Part shown: positions 1-5,226 of the stretch, piece after piece
How positions within the stretch are numbered: the stretch's first letter is position 1
Layout of the letters: each line of letters begins with the position of its first letter
Assembly (NCBI GenBank): GCA_016292775.1
Contig: JAEDFN010000053.1
Location: forward strand, 1 to 9,769
Origin: Paludibacteraceae bacterium
GTDB taxonomy: Bacteria > Bacteroidota > Bacteroidia > Bacteroidales > Paludibacteraceae
Length of the DNA stretch: 9,769 bases
Direction of reading: 5' to 3'
Notes under the pieces: model-generated
The model's input: only the letters and a program-made list of their open reading frames with translations
Database searches by the model: none
Told to the model about the DNA's origin: nothing
Position numbers and translations under genes: made by a program

Positions 1-58
1 AAATTTAATTTGTGTTACTCAAAATTTTAGCTTTTAATAATGGCTAAATTTCCCATCA

Positions 59-72
59 CACGGAAATCCGTG
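59..72. other. 14 bp perfect palindrome in the leader of the leftward transcript
   Basis: The sequence CACGGA-AA-TCCGTG is fully self-complementary. It lies just downstream of where the leftward promoter at 84-114 should start transcription, so it would fall within the first about 20 nucleotides of that transcript. It could be a dimeric-regulator operator or a short 5' hairpin. Only the symmetry and the position are seen; the role is inferred. Confidence 0.4.
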
Positions 73-83
73 AAAAGCGACCG

Positions 84-114
84 CAAAGGTACAAATATTT
101 TTGCAAACCACAAA
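84..114 (-). promoter_or_regulatory. Canonical Bacteroidetes promoter directed out of the window
   Basis: Read on the minus strand, TTTG (114-111) is followed after exactly 19 nucleotides by TACCTTTG (91-84). This matches the Bacteroidetes housekeeping consensus TTTG-N19-TAnnTTTG. Transcription would start near position 77 and run left. No start codon with a convincing reading frame is seen in the remaining bases, so the gene begins beyond position 1. Confidence 0.75.
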
Positions 115-124
115 GTGAATATAG

Positions 125-137
125 AAAATATCTGTTT
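125..137 (+). repeat. Left copy of 13 bp direct repeat flanking a putative composite element
   Basis: AAAATATCTGTTT occurs here and again, in the same orientation, at 2854-2866. Each copy lies just outside one of two inverted IS30-type ends. That is the arrangement expected of a target-site duplication or of a duplicated target motif. The length is unusual, because IS30-family elements are known for 2-3 bp duplications, so independent insertion at two similar sites remains possible. Confidence 0.55.
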
Positions 138-156
138 CCTACTTTCAACAAGCAAA

Positions 157-185
157 TGCAAAATTACAACAGTTGATTGAAAAAA
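157..185 (-). repeat. Left arm of 29 bp inverted repeat (IS30-type 3' end)
   Basis: Positions 160-182 are a perfect 23-base inverted match to 2810-2832, and 157-185 against 2807-2835 match with two differences. The repeat covers the last codons of a transposase (F-N-Q-L-L-stop on the minus strand) and a few bases beyond, so it is a shared IS end and not a random palindrome. The next 20 bases outward match imperfectly on both sides and lead up to the direct repeats at 125-137 and 2854-2866. Confidence 0.8.
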
Positions 186-340
186 GCAAGACCAGGGATA
201 TTGAATCCGAGTTTTTTCCTTGGTCTTTTGTTTAGTTTTCGTTGTACATTCATAACTTGATTGTCACTAATCAGTTTAAAATCAATTTCTTTTGGGAAAT
301 ATTGTTTAAAAAGTATATTGGCATTACTTGTAATTCCTGA
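164..340 (-). pseudogene. IS30-type transposase C-terminal remnant
   Basis: The minus strand from 340 down to the TAA at 166-164 reads without a stop as about 58 residues with the hallmarks of an IS30-family DDE transposase C-terminus. GITSNANILFKQYFPKE corresponds to the family's GTNENTNG-L-RQYFPKG block. It is followed by D-F, then about 20 residues later KLNKRPRKKLGF, the family's LN-RPRK-LGY motif. Everything upstream of this block, including the first two catalytic aspartates, is missing. The position of the catalytic glutamate in the N-E-N motif is occupied by serine. The fragment cannot be active. Homology fades above about 340, so the broken edge is approximate. An apparent stem-loop at 188-227 lies inside this coding remnant. 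Confidence 0.8.
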
Positions 341-357
341 TAAATTACGTACCTTTG
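327..357 (+). promoter_or_regulatory. Possible promoter inside IS debris
   Basis: CTTG (327-330) is followed after 19 nucleotides by TACCTTTG (350-357), a good match to the Bacteroidetes consensus with one mismatch in the upstream box. No gene follows closely. The next 120 bases hold a potential 10 bp stem (384-393 with 425-434), pyrimidine-rich runs and then the palindrome at 469-494. It may be an outward promoter left from an insertion sequence or the start of a short untranslated RNA. Confidence 0.4.
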
Positions 358-468
358 CTCCCGGGTTAGCTGTTTATACATAACAATACAAAATTAGTTA
401 ATTTCGGTCTCCCCCTTTTTATTTTTTTGTATTGCTTGTTGATTTTAGACTTTTCTCTACCCCCACCC

Positions 469-494
469 CCAAGAGGCGTCCGGACGCCTCTTGG
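469..494. repeat. 26 bp perfect GC-rich palindrome
   Basis: CCAAGAGGCGTCC is followed directly by its exact reverse complement. The 26 bp palindrome is strikingly GC-rich for this AT-rich region and follows a pyrimidine run at about 441-470. No T-tract follows on the plus strand, so it is not a standard intrinsic terminator for that strand. It directly precedes an IS30-type tail at 482-553. It could be a dispersed palindromic repeat, an extruding stem, or a residue of a transposition event. Confidence 0.75.
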
Positions 495-553
495 AAGTGG
501 ATTATACTTCAATGGAAGTTATTTATAAAGTTTATTTTGCACTTACTTATTGA
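482..553 (+). pseudogene. Second IS30-type transposase tail
   Basis: The plus strand ends an open frame with D-Y-T-S-M-E-V-I-Y-K-V-Y-F-A-L-T-Y and TGA (551-553). This resembles the usual IS30-family C-terminus, where a Y-x-TP-x-EV block is followed by VALTY or VALAT and a stop. The DNA around the stop (TTTTGCACTTACTTATTGAA) also resembles the terminal inverted repeat of Bacteroidetes IS30 elements. Only about 20 codons remain and the left edge runs into the palindrome at 469-494. It differs in sequence from the tails at 164-340 and 2807-2853, so it derives from another IS30-type element. The identification rests on a short stretch. Confidence 0.5.
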
Positions 554-581
554 AAATCTAAAAATCTTATATTAAATTGAT

Positions 582-610
582 TTTGATTAAAAAATTTATT
601 ATTATATTTG
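582..610 (+). promoter_or_regulatory. Promoter for the lipoprotein-barrel pair
   Basis: TTTG (582-585) and TATATTTG (603-610) are 17 nucleotides apart, close to the Bacteroidetes consensus. Transcription would start near 617, giving a 5' leader of about 120 nucleotides before the ATG at 737. The leader is AT-rich and shows no strong fold. Confidence 0.55.
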
Positions 611-736
611 CATTGTCAAGTTTATATACACAAAAAAATGAATGTAATGTAATGTTCTTGTTGTAGTCCATTTATATTGTAATAATTTGATATTTATAGA
701 GTTAGACAACACATTTATTAATTTAAATTTTTTATT

Positions 737-1996
737 ATGAAACATTTATCTTTATTAGTGTTGAGTTTTGTGATATTATTTGGCTGTAATAATATCAATG
801 AATTAACTCAAACAGACGCATTAAGTCAAAACAACAAACAAAAGAGTTCTCAGAATTTCCCTATTTCAGAGGAAGAAATGTTATGCAAAGAAAAAATTAG
901 TACGTTTACTAATGCTTTTTACAATGCACTAATACAACATGAAGAAGTTGTTAATTTTATTAATAATAGAATTAAAATCAAGCGACAAGAATACTTGCCT
1001 GATCGTGTGTTTATTTCTGATTTATTAGAAGAAAACAATGATACATTAACCGAATTTATTTTTGATATTAAAAATATTCTGGAAACAAATGGAGAGGATT
1101 GGGGTGATTATGTAACTTTTTTAAATGACAACAACATTAGTATATTTTGCCCAATACCTTTGGAAGATTATAATGATGTTGAGTTTCCTACTGTTGTTCC
1201 GGAGCCAATTAACAATTATAATGTTAGTATGGGGTATGAATTTCAGTATCCTGAATTTAAAATAGTTCCTGTTGATTACAATTATTTAGATACTTTACCT
1301 GTTTGGATAATTCAACGTGATGAATATAAAGATTATACTTTTGCTGTTTATCCCGATGATTCAAACAATAATATTTCAACTGAAATGTATGAATATGATT
1401 CCACTGCCACATATTCTGTAGTAATAGACGAAATATTAATCAAAGAACAATTCGGATTATACGAAAATAAATATGAATTTGCATTTATAAAAGGGCAACA
1501 ATCTAATATTATTAATCCGTCTGATTTAACAGCATCTGCAGGTTTTGATAACTTATTAATGGCATACATAAGACCCAAAAACATTAGAAAAGCTCGAAAA
1601 GGACTTGAAGAAGGTTGGGTTAGAATTAATTTGTTTTTTGACCAAGCATGGAAACCTAATGAAATAGAACAAGTGTTAGCTATTTATGAAGTTGATGCTT
1701 TTAAAAAATTCAATATCAGTGGTACTGTAAAATACAAACTTGAGACTGATGTAAATATTGGTATTGTTACAGTAAAAGCAGGTGAAGAAATAACAGTTTC
1801 TTGTCAAAGTGAATGTCAAACAACATTTAAAAATTTTGTTGGGTGTATGCAATATGATAGACAAGCATTTCTTGGTTATATGATGTCTAATAACCAAAAT
1901 AATTATTTCAATAATTCTTATTTACGAAATGGCAATGTGATTCAATCTATGAATCAAAATTTTTACTATACATGCACAAAAAAACCTATTTATTAA
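737..1996 (+). CDS. Uncharacterised lipoprotein, 419 residues
   Basis: The protein begins with a lipoprotein signal: a short basic start, a hydrophobic stretch at residues 4-16 and a lipobox LFGC with the acylated cysteine at 17. The mature part is Asn-, Asp- and Tyr-rich. Residues about 45-130 look helical. The middle (about 185-330) looks beta-rich and contains WIIQRDEYKDY, AYIRPKNIRKARKG and LFFDQAWKPNE. Four cysteines (356, 360, 370, 413) fall in the last 65 residues and could pair if the protein lies outside the reducing cytoplasm. No catalytic motif is recognised and no function is assigned; it resembles uncharacterised Bacteroidetes lipoproteins only in general pattern. A beta-barrel gene follows after 18 bases, and the pair is enclosed by IS30-type remnants, suggesting horizontally acquired cargo. 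The frame is intact and the ATG is the first in frame after the leader. Confidence 0.85.
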   Translation: MKHLSLLVLSFVILFGCNNINELTQTDALSQNNKQKSSQNFPISEEEMLCKEKISTFTNAFYNALIQHEEVVNFINNRIKIKRQEYLPDRVFISDLLEENNDTLTEFIFDIKNILETNGEDWGDYVTFLNDNNISIFCPIPLEDYNDVEFPTVVPEPINNYNVSMGYEFQYPEFKIVPVDYNYLDTLPVWIIQRDEYKDYTFAVYPDDSNNNISTEMYEYDSTATYSVVIDEILIKEQFGLYENKYEFAFIKGQQSNIINPSDLTASAGFDNLLMAYIRPKNIRKARKGLEEGWVRINLFFDQAWKPNEIEQVLAIYEVDAFKKFNISGTVKYKLETDVNIGIVTVKAGEEITVSCQSECQTTFKNFVGCMQYDRQAFLGYMMSNNQNNYFNNSYLRNGNVIQSMNQNFYYTCTKKPIY

Positions 1997-2014
1997 TTAT
2001 AAATATATATTGTT

Positions 2015-2599
2015 ATGAAAACACGTATTACTCTTTTACTAATAATATTATTAGTATTTATGGCAGAAGTTAAGTCTCAAAATTCGACTTCGGAAAATAA
2101 ATTTGATATGAAACTTAATATTAAGGCTGGTATAGGTGCTGCATTAACCAATTATACGGATGTCGGTATTACTTCTTTTGTTACAGCTACTGCAGAATTG
2201 CCTTTGACAAAAAATCAAAGATGGAATGTTAATGTTGGTGCCAGATTTAGAAATGATAATATTTTTGATTATGGACAAGTAAAATTAGCCGATAAGGCTC
2301 ACTATTCTGCAGGACGTTTGGAAATACCTGCAATTTTTTCTTACGATCAACCCATATATAAAAATGCCTTTCTTCGTTTTAATTTCGGGGTATATTATTC
2401 CCAATTACTCTTTCAAACAGTAGAGAAAGAAATTAGTCCTTCAAATATTCATCAATTCATATTTGATTCCGGTGTAGAATGCGGTATTTCATTTATGTTA
2501 AATAATTTTTATATCAGTTTGGATTATGATATATTAATTGATATGGTTTATACGGGACCTATAAACAATATTAGAACAGGTTTCGGATTTAGATTTTAA
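2015..2599 (+). CDS. Outer-membrane beta-barrel protein, 194 residues
   Basis: A signal peptide is visible (MKTR, then a hydrophobic stretch to about residue 17), with probable cleavage after VKS at 21. The rest alternates polar and hydrophobic residues in short strands, for example KAGIGAAL, WNVNVGARF, FLRFNFGVYY, CGISFMLNNFYISLDYDI and IRTGFGFRF. It ends on phenylalanine, as outer-membrane barrels do. Size and pattern fit a small eight-strand barrel of the type common in Bacteroidetes. It begins 18 bases after the lipoprotein gene and is probably co-transcribed with it; a partnership of surface lipoprotein and barrel is inferred from that alone. No specific function can be given. No clear intrinsic terminator directly follows; the hairpin at 2770-2800 is the nearest candidate. 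Confidence 0.8.
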   Translation: MKTRITLLLIILLVFMAEVKSQNSTSENKFDMKLNIKAGIGAALTNYTDVGITSFVTATAELPLTKNQRWNVNVGARFRNDNIFDYGQVKLADKAHYSAGRLEIPAIFSYDQPIYKNAFLRFNFGVYYSQLLFQTVEKEISPSNIHQFIFDSGVECGISFMLNNFYISLDYDILIDMVYTGPINNIRTGFGFRF

Positions 2600-2673
2600 C
2601 TACATTAACGGATTTATTTATACGAAATATGCGATGTTATACAAATTCTATTTGTTTAATATCTATAATAAAT

Positions 2674-2724
2674 TGTATCTTGCATACACTATTTATGGGG
2701 TATACAATGACGAAATCAAGAAAT
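2674..2724 (+). mobile_element. Remnant of an IS4/IS1634-type element, coding part absent
   Basis: This stretch resembles the two ends of the element at 3413-4023 joined together. The first half (TTGTATC-TTGCATACACTA) matches that element's left untranslated region at 3469-3487. The second half (GGGGTATACAATGACGAAATCA) matches its right end at 4001-4022 at 19 of 22 positions. The joint falls at the sequence TTTTGGGGTA, which occurs at both ends of the larger element. Weaker similarity extends upstream to about 2650. It looks like an old copy that lost its transposase gene. Confidence 0.6.
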
Positions 2725-2736
2725 AACGGACAGCAT

Positions 2737-2754
2737 ATTTCAGACTTCTGAAAT
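2737..2754. other. 18 bp inverted repeat
   Basis: ATTTCAGA-CT-TCTGAAAT is perfectly symmetric, apart from the two-base centre. It lies between the IS remnant at 2674-2724 and the hairpin at 2770-2800, downstream of the beta-barrel gene. The two-base centre makes it a poor RNA hairpin, so a DNA-level site is as likely. No function is evident. Confidence 0.35.
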
Positions 2755-2769
2755 TACTTCTATATAAAT

Positions 2770-2800
2770 CAGTCCGCACATCGTCTCGGTGTGCAGACTG
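2770..2800. repeat. GC-rich hairpin next to an IS30-type tail
   Basis: An 11 bp stem (2770-2780 with 2790-2800, one C-A mismatch) closes a 9-base loop. It is much more GC-rich than its surroundings. No good T-tract follows on either strand, so it is only a weak terminator candidate for the lipoprotein-barrel operon. The IS30-type tail starts within about 7 bases of its right edge, as with the palindrome at 469-494. Confidence 0.55.
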
Positions 2801-2806
2801 TGTCTA

Positions 2807-2853
2807 TTATTTCAATCAACTGTTGTAATTTTACACTTCGATTGTGAATTTAC
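2807..2853 (+). pseudogene. IS30-type transposase tail and IS end, right copy
   Basis: The last codons F-N-Q-L-L and TAA (2826-2828) repeat the end of the remnant at 164-340, here on the plus strand. The 25 bases after the stop (ending GTGAATTTAC at 2853) resemble an IS30-type terminal inverted repeat. The codons before F-N-Q-L-L are unrelated to the other copy, so only the extreme 3' end of the element survives. The 13 bp direct repeat begins at the next base, 2854. Positions 2807-2835 form the right arm of the inverted repeat described at 157-185. Confidence 0.65.
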
Positions 2854-2866
2854 AAAATATCTGTTT
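2854..2866 (+). repeat. Right copy of 13 bp direct repeat
   Basis: AAAATATCTGTTT matches 125-137 exactly and in the same orientation. It begins at the base after the presumed IS30-type end. See the left copy for the interpretation. Confidence 0.55.
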
Positions 2867-2934
2867 TTTCTCTTCTTTGCCACCATAAACGAAAGAAAAT
2901 ATATATATTGATATTTTGTATTTAAGGGCTTACA

Positions 2935-3412
2935 TCAACGAATAATCAACTCTTTTAAAGGACGTTTTGGCACAATATGTACTGATTCGGGAGTACGATA
3001 ATACTTTATATCTGCATTGTCAGAACCATCGGTATCAGTTAATTCCACAGTTTCTGCCGGATAACCCAACGCCAACACATAAAGAGGAGTATAACGCTGT
3101 GGAATATTAAGAACTGTAGAAATCTCGGTCGGATTAAATGATTTGATAATACAGCTGTGAATTCCGAGTAGAGAAGCCCCGAGAGTAATCGCTTCGAGAT
3201 GCAACCCATCATCGCACAAGCAATTTGTACTAAGATTTGTATCGATACACTGAATAATATAAGCAACAGGACGTTCCTCCGGGCTCGGTCCGTTCCACTC
3301 TTTGAAGTATCCTGCCCACTTCAACGAAGGGAATACCCCTTCGAGTACTTTTTTAGAAATTACACAACGATAGCGAAGCGACTGTAGGTTACGACCTGAA
3401 GCACAAAATCTC
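2935..3412 (-). pseudogene. Nitroreductase-family gene, 5' end lost
   Basis: From 3412 down to the TGA at 2937-2935 the minus strand gives about 158 residues of a flavin-dependent nitroreductase-like protein. Recognisable blocks in order are CASGRNLQSLRYR (usual flavin-contact region), a VFPSLKWAGYFKEWNGP block, ERPVAYII, the DDGLHLEAITLGASLLGIHSCII helix region split by a short linker, YVLALGYPAE and the C-terminal HIVPKRPLKELIIR. Family members in Bacteroidetes have roughly 30-40 more residues before this point. The frame is open up to the inverted repeat of the IS element at 3413 and the missing codons are not on the other side of that element. A TTG at 3324 could serve as an internal start but would discard a conserved block. 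It probably encoded an FMN-dependent NAD(P)H oxidoreductase and is now inactive. It has no visible promoter. Confidence 0.75.
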
Positions 3413-3424
3413 CTGACTTCGTCA
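3413..3424 (+). repeat. Left terminal inverted repeat of IS element
   Basis: CTGACTTCGTCA is the exact reverse complement of 4012-4023, and 13 of 14 positions match when two more internal bases are counted. It marks the point where the nitroreductase frame is broken. Confidence 0.75.
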
Positions 3425-3513
3425 CTCGAAAAACATCAATTTTATAACAGTTTGATATAGAATTAGTTGTATCTTTGCATACCCTAATTTTGGGGTAAGC
3501 AAAGATTTTTTGT

Positions 3514-4014
3514 ATGTTCATAAAGAAAAAGAAGAACCGTTCAGGTTACAACAAGTTCCTGAAGATGGACGGCGAGGTAAAGGTCGCCATCGACTACGAC
3601 AAGACGGCAGAGGATGCGAGATGGGACGGACTGAAAGAATACCTTACGAACACGGACATACCCGTGAGCGATGTTTATGAGGCATACCACAATCTTTGGC
3701 ATGTGGAGCGTGCCTTTCGCATCTCAAAGTCGAAGATAGAGATAAGGCCGATGTTCCACTTCACACGCCGGCGCATAGAGGCGCACGTCTGCATCTGCTT
3801 TGTGGCATTGAAGGTCTATAAGGAACTCGAAAGGATGCTGAAGCTCTCAGACATCAACATAAGTGTGGACAAGGTGCTTGCTTTGGCGCAGACAGTGACG
3901 ACGATACAGATTAAGCTACCTAAAAACAAGGAAATACTAAGCCGGACCATGCTCATGACAAGGCATCAGCGCATCGCCAAATTATTCGATGAAAATTTTT
4001 GGGGTACGCAATGA
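3514..4014 (+). pseudogene. IS4/IS1634-type transposase with large in-frame internal deletion, 166 residues
   Basis: The N-terminus MFIKKKKNRSG is the usual start of Bacteroidales IS1634-like transposases. After it the frame jumps directly into the C-terminal third: GYNKFLKMDGEVKVAIDYDK, then WDGLKEYLTNT and the helix YHNLWHVERAFRISKSKIEIRP. In that helix the Glu of VERAFR fits the third catalytic acid of the DDE triad, and Lys of SKS fits the IS4 signature lysine. The block bearing the first two Asp residues is missing, so the product cannot catalyse transposition. The frame is open through the junction at about residues 11-13, so a protein could be made and might act as a binding inhibitor. 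The stop codon lies within the right inverted repeat. Confidence 0.7.
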
Positions 4015-4023
4015 CGAAGTCAG
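4012..4023 (-). repeat. Right terminal inverted repeat of IS element
   Basis: TGACGAAGTCAG is the reverse complement of 3413-3424. It directly abuts the run of six A (4024-4029) that forms the T-tract of the tsf terminator on the minus strand, and it contains the stop codon of the deleted transposase frame. Confidence 0.75.
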
Positions 4024-4058
4024 AAAAAAGGGGAATACGACAAAAAATCGTATTCCCC
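4024..4058 (-). terminator. Intrinsic terminator of tsf
   Basis: A perfect 11 bp stem (GGGGAATACGA with its complement, 4030-4040 and 4048-4058) closes a 7-base loop. On the minus strand it is followed by six T (4029-4024). It begins 20 bases after the tsf stop codon. The IS right end starts at the base after the T-tract, so the insertion left termination intact. Confidence 0.9.
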
Positions 4059-4078
4059 AAATTATTGTGAACAGAAAT

Positions 4079-5074
4079 TTATTCTTGATTAAGAGTTACT
4101 CGACGGAAGCCTGTAACAGTAGTATTGTTGTTTTTAAGGTATGTTTGAACATCCATTTTTTGTTCTGTTTCGCCGCCAACGAATTGTTGTTCAACGAGAG
4201 TAGACTCTTGGAAGAATTTGTTCAAACGGCCTTTAGCAATATTTTGCACCATTTGTTCAGGGAGGTTAGCAGCTTTTTCAGCGGCAACTTTTTCTTTGAT
4301 ATCGCGGATTTCTTGAGCTTGAGCTTCAGTAATCATACCCTTCATGATACCCTCATTGAGGTGTTCTTCACTTTCGGCGATATAGAGGTTGAAACCGGCT
4401 TTTTTGAGGGCAGCTTCAACAGCTTTTTGTACTTGCTCAGCTTTAGTTTTATCGATAGCAACTTGCATTTCGGTATCGATAACTTTTTGGTCAACGGAAT
4501 TACGATCGAGAGCAACAGGGTTCATAGCGGCAACTTGCATAGCGATACCCTTCATCACCTTCATATCGGCATTTTCTTCAGCGAAAGAAGCGACGGTAGC
4601 GAGCATATTACCCGGGTGAACATAAGCGACAGTAGATTTACCGGAAACTGTTTCGTAGTAACCGAGTTCCATTTTTTCACCGGTAACTCCGGAGCGATCT
4701 GTGATAAGGTCGGCGATAGAGCGACCATCAACCATTAAGTTTTTAAGTTCGTCAATAGAAGCAGGGCGATTTTTAATAGCTTCATCGAGTATTTGTTTTG
4801 TAAGAGCGACGAAATCGGCGTTCTTAGCAACGAAATCTGTTTCACATTTAAGAGCTACGATAGCGGCGAAATCGCCTTCGGCTTTAGCTAAGACGCATCC
4901 TTGAGCAGCATCTCTATCACTACGTTTAGCAGCGATAGCTTGACCGCGTTTACGGATGATTTCGATAGCTTTTTCCATATCGTTATTAGCTTCAATAAGG
5001 GCTTTTTTGCAGTCCATCATACCTGCACCTGTCATGTTGCGGAGTTTAGAGATTTCCGCCATTGTTACAGCCAT
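4079..5074 (-). CDS. tsf: Translation elongation factor Ts
   Basis: EF-Ts, the cytoplasmic nucleotide-exchange factor that releases GDP from EF-Tu. The N-terminal helical module (residues about 5-43, with ISKLRNMTGAGMMDCKKAL) is the three-helix EF-Tu-binding domain. The signature TDFVAKN is at residues 79-85 in the core, where Asp-Phe reach into the Mg-binding region of EF-Tu. The two core subdomains and the coiled-coil follow. The length of 331 residues matches Bacteroidales homologues, and the start MAVTMAEI is the usual one for the group. It is the last gene of the minus-strand ribosomal cluster. The gap to rpsB is 152 bases and holds a likely separate promoter and a long imperfect hairpin, so tsf may be expressed independently of rpsB. 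A strong terminator follows. Confidence 0.97.
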   Translation of the reverse strand: MAVTMAEISKLRNMTGAGMMDCKKALIEANNDMEKAIEIIRKRGQAIAAKRSDRDAAQGCVLAKAEGDFAAIVALKCETDFVAKNADFVALTKQILDEAIKNRPASIDELKNLMVDGRSIADLITDRSGVTGEKMELGYYETVSGKSTVAYVHPGNMLATVASFAEENADMKVMKGIAMQVAAMNPVALDRNSVDQKVIDTEMQVAIDKTKAEQVQKAVEAALKKAGFNLYIAESEEHLNEGIMKGMITEAQAQEIRDIKEKVAAEKAANLPEQMVQNIAKGRLNKFFQESTLVEQQFVGGETEQKMDVQTYLKNNNTTVTGFRRVTLNQE

Positions 5075-5123
5075 AGAATAAATATATTTTTTGGTTAATA
5101 AAAAAATCGGTAATATTTAAAAG

Positions 5124-5169
5124 AAAGCGTTAAAGAATCGCAGCCTTGGCATTGAATCTATAACGCTTT
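5124..5169 (-). promoter_or_regulatory. Long hairpin in the tsf leader, possible attenuator
   Basis: A 9 bp perfect stem (5124-5132 with 5161-5169) is extended by AGA/TCT and TC/GA, separated by two opposed A-A pairs in the DNA as written on the plus strand (U-U in the minus-strand RNA). A loop region contains the self-complementary GCCAAGGC. On the minus strand a weak T-rich run (CTTTCTTTTAAAT) follows. Because the -7 box at 5195-5202 lies upstream, the hairpin would be in the tsf leader, 49 bases before the start codon. It might end part of the rpsB transcript, act as an attenuator or bind a protein. Confidence 0.5.
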
Positions 5170-5194
5170 TTATAGGTTATAATATTATATCTTA

Positions 5195-5202
5195 CAAAGG
5201 TA
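5195..5202 (-). promoter_or_regulatory. Probable -7 box of a tsf promoter
   Basis: TACCTTTG on the minus strand is a perfect TAnnTTTG. No good TTTG is present 19 nucleotides upstream: the site reads GTTA, and a CTTG is at 14 nucleotides. The promoter is therefore uncertain. It lies 24 bases past the rpsB stop codon. Confidence 0.45.
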
Positions 5203-5226
5203 TAGACCTAATACAGCAAGTTAACA

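Larger units (their letters stand above)
3413..4023 (+). mobile_element. Internally deleted IS4/IS1634-type insertion sequence, 611 bp
   Basis: The element has 12 bp terminal inverted repeats (3413-3424 and 4012-4023), a left untranslated region of about 100 bases and one short transposase-derived frame (3514-4014) that runs into the right repeat. A -10-like box TATCTTTG (3470-3477) with a poorly spaced TTTG (3451-3454) may drive it, and a small stem-loop (3478-3501) follows. The decamer TTTTGGGGTA occurs near both ends (3488-3497 and 3997-4006). Full-length relatives are about 1.6-2 kb, so most of the transposase gene is missing. Its coding part is visibly more GC-rich than its neighbours. 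With both ends present it could be moved by an intact copy elsewhere, as MITE-like derivatives are. No target-site duplication is evident. Confidence 0.75.

Noticed and set aside
188..227. Stem-loop with T-rich flanks that looks like a bidirectional terminator
   Set aside because: It lies inside the IS30-type coding remnant, where it encodes the conserved RPRKKLGF region on the minus strand; no gene ends next to it.
384..434. 10 bp stem followed by T-runs, possibly a small RNA with its terminator
   Set aside because: The stem is only A/T plus a few G/C pairs, the loop is long, and the T-rich run is in the stem, not after it. No conserved RNA family was recognised.
409..470. C-runs (G-runs on the minus strand) as a G-quadruplex
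   Set aside because: Only two adjacent G5 tracts and one distant G5 tract are present; four closely spaced tracts are not available.
2896..2917. AT-only stem (AAAATAT with ATATTTT) after the nitroreductase gene as a terminator
   Set aside because: The stem is all A/T and expected by chance in this AT-rich stretch; no clear T-tract follows on the minus strand.
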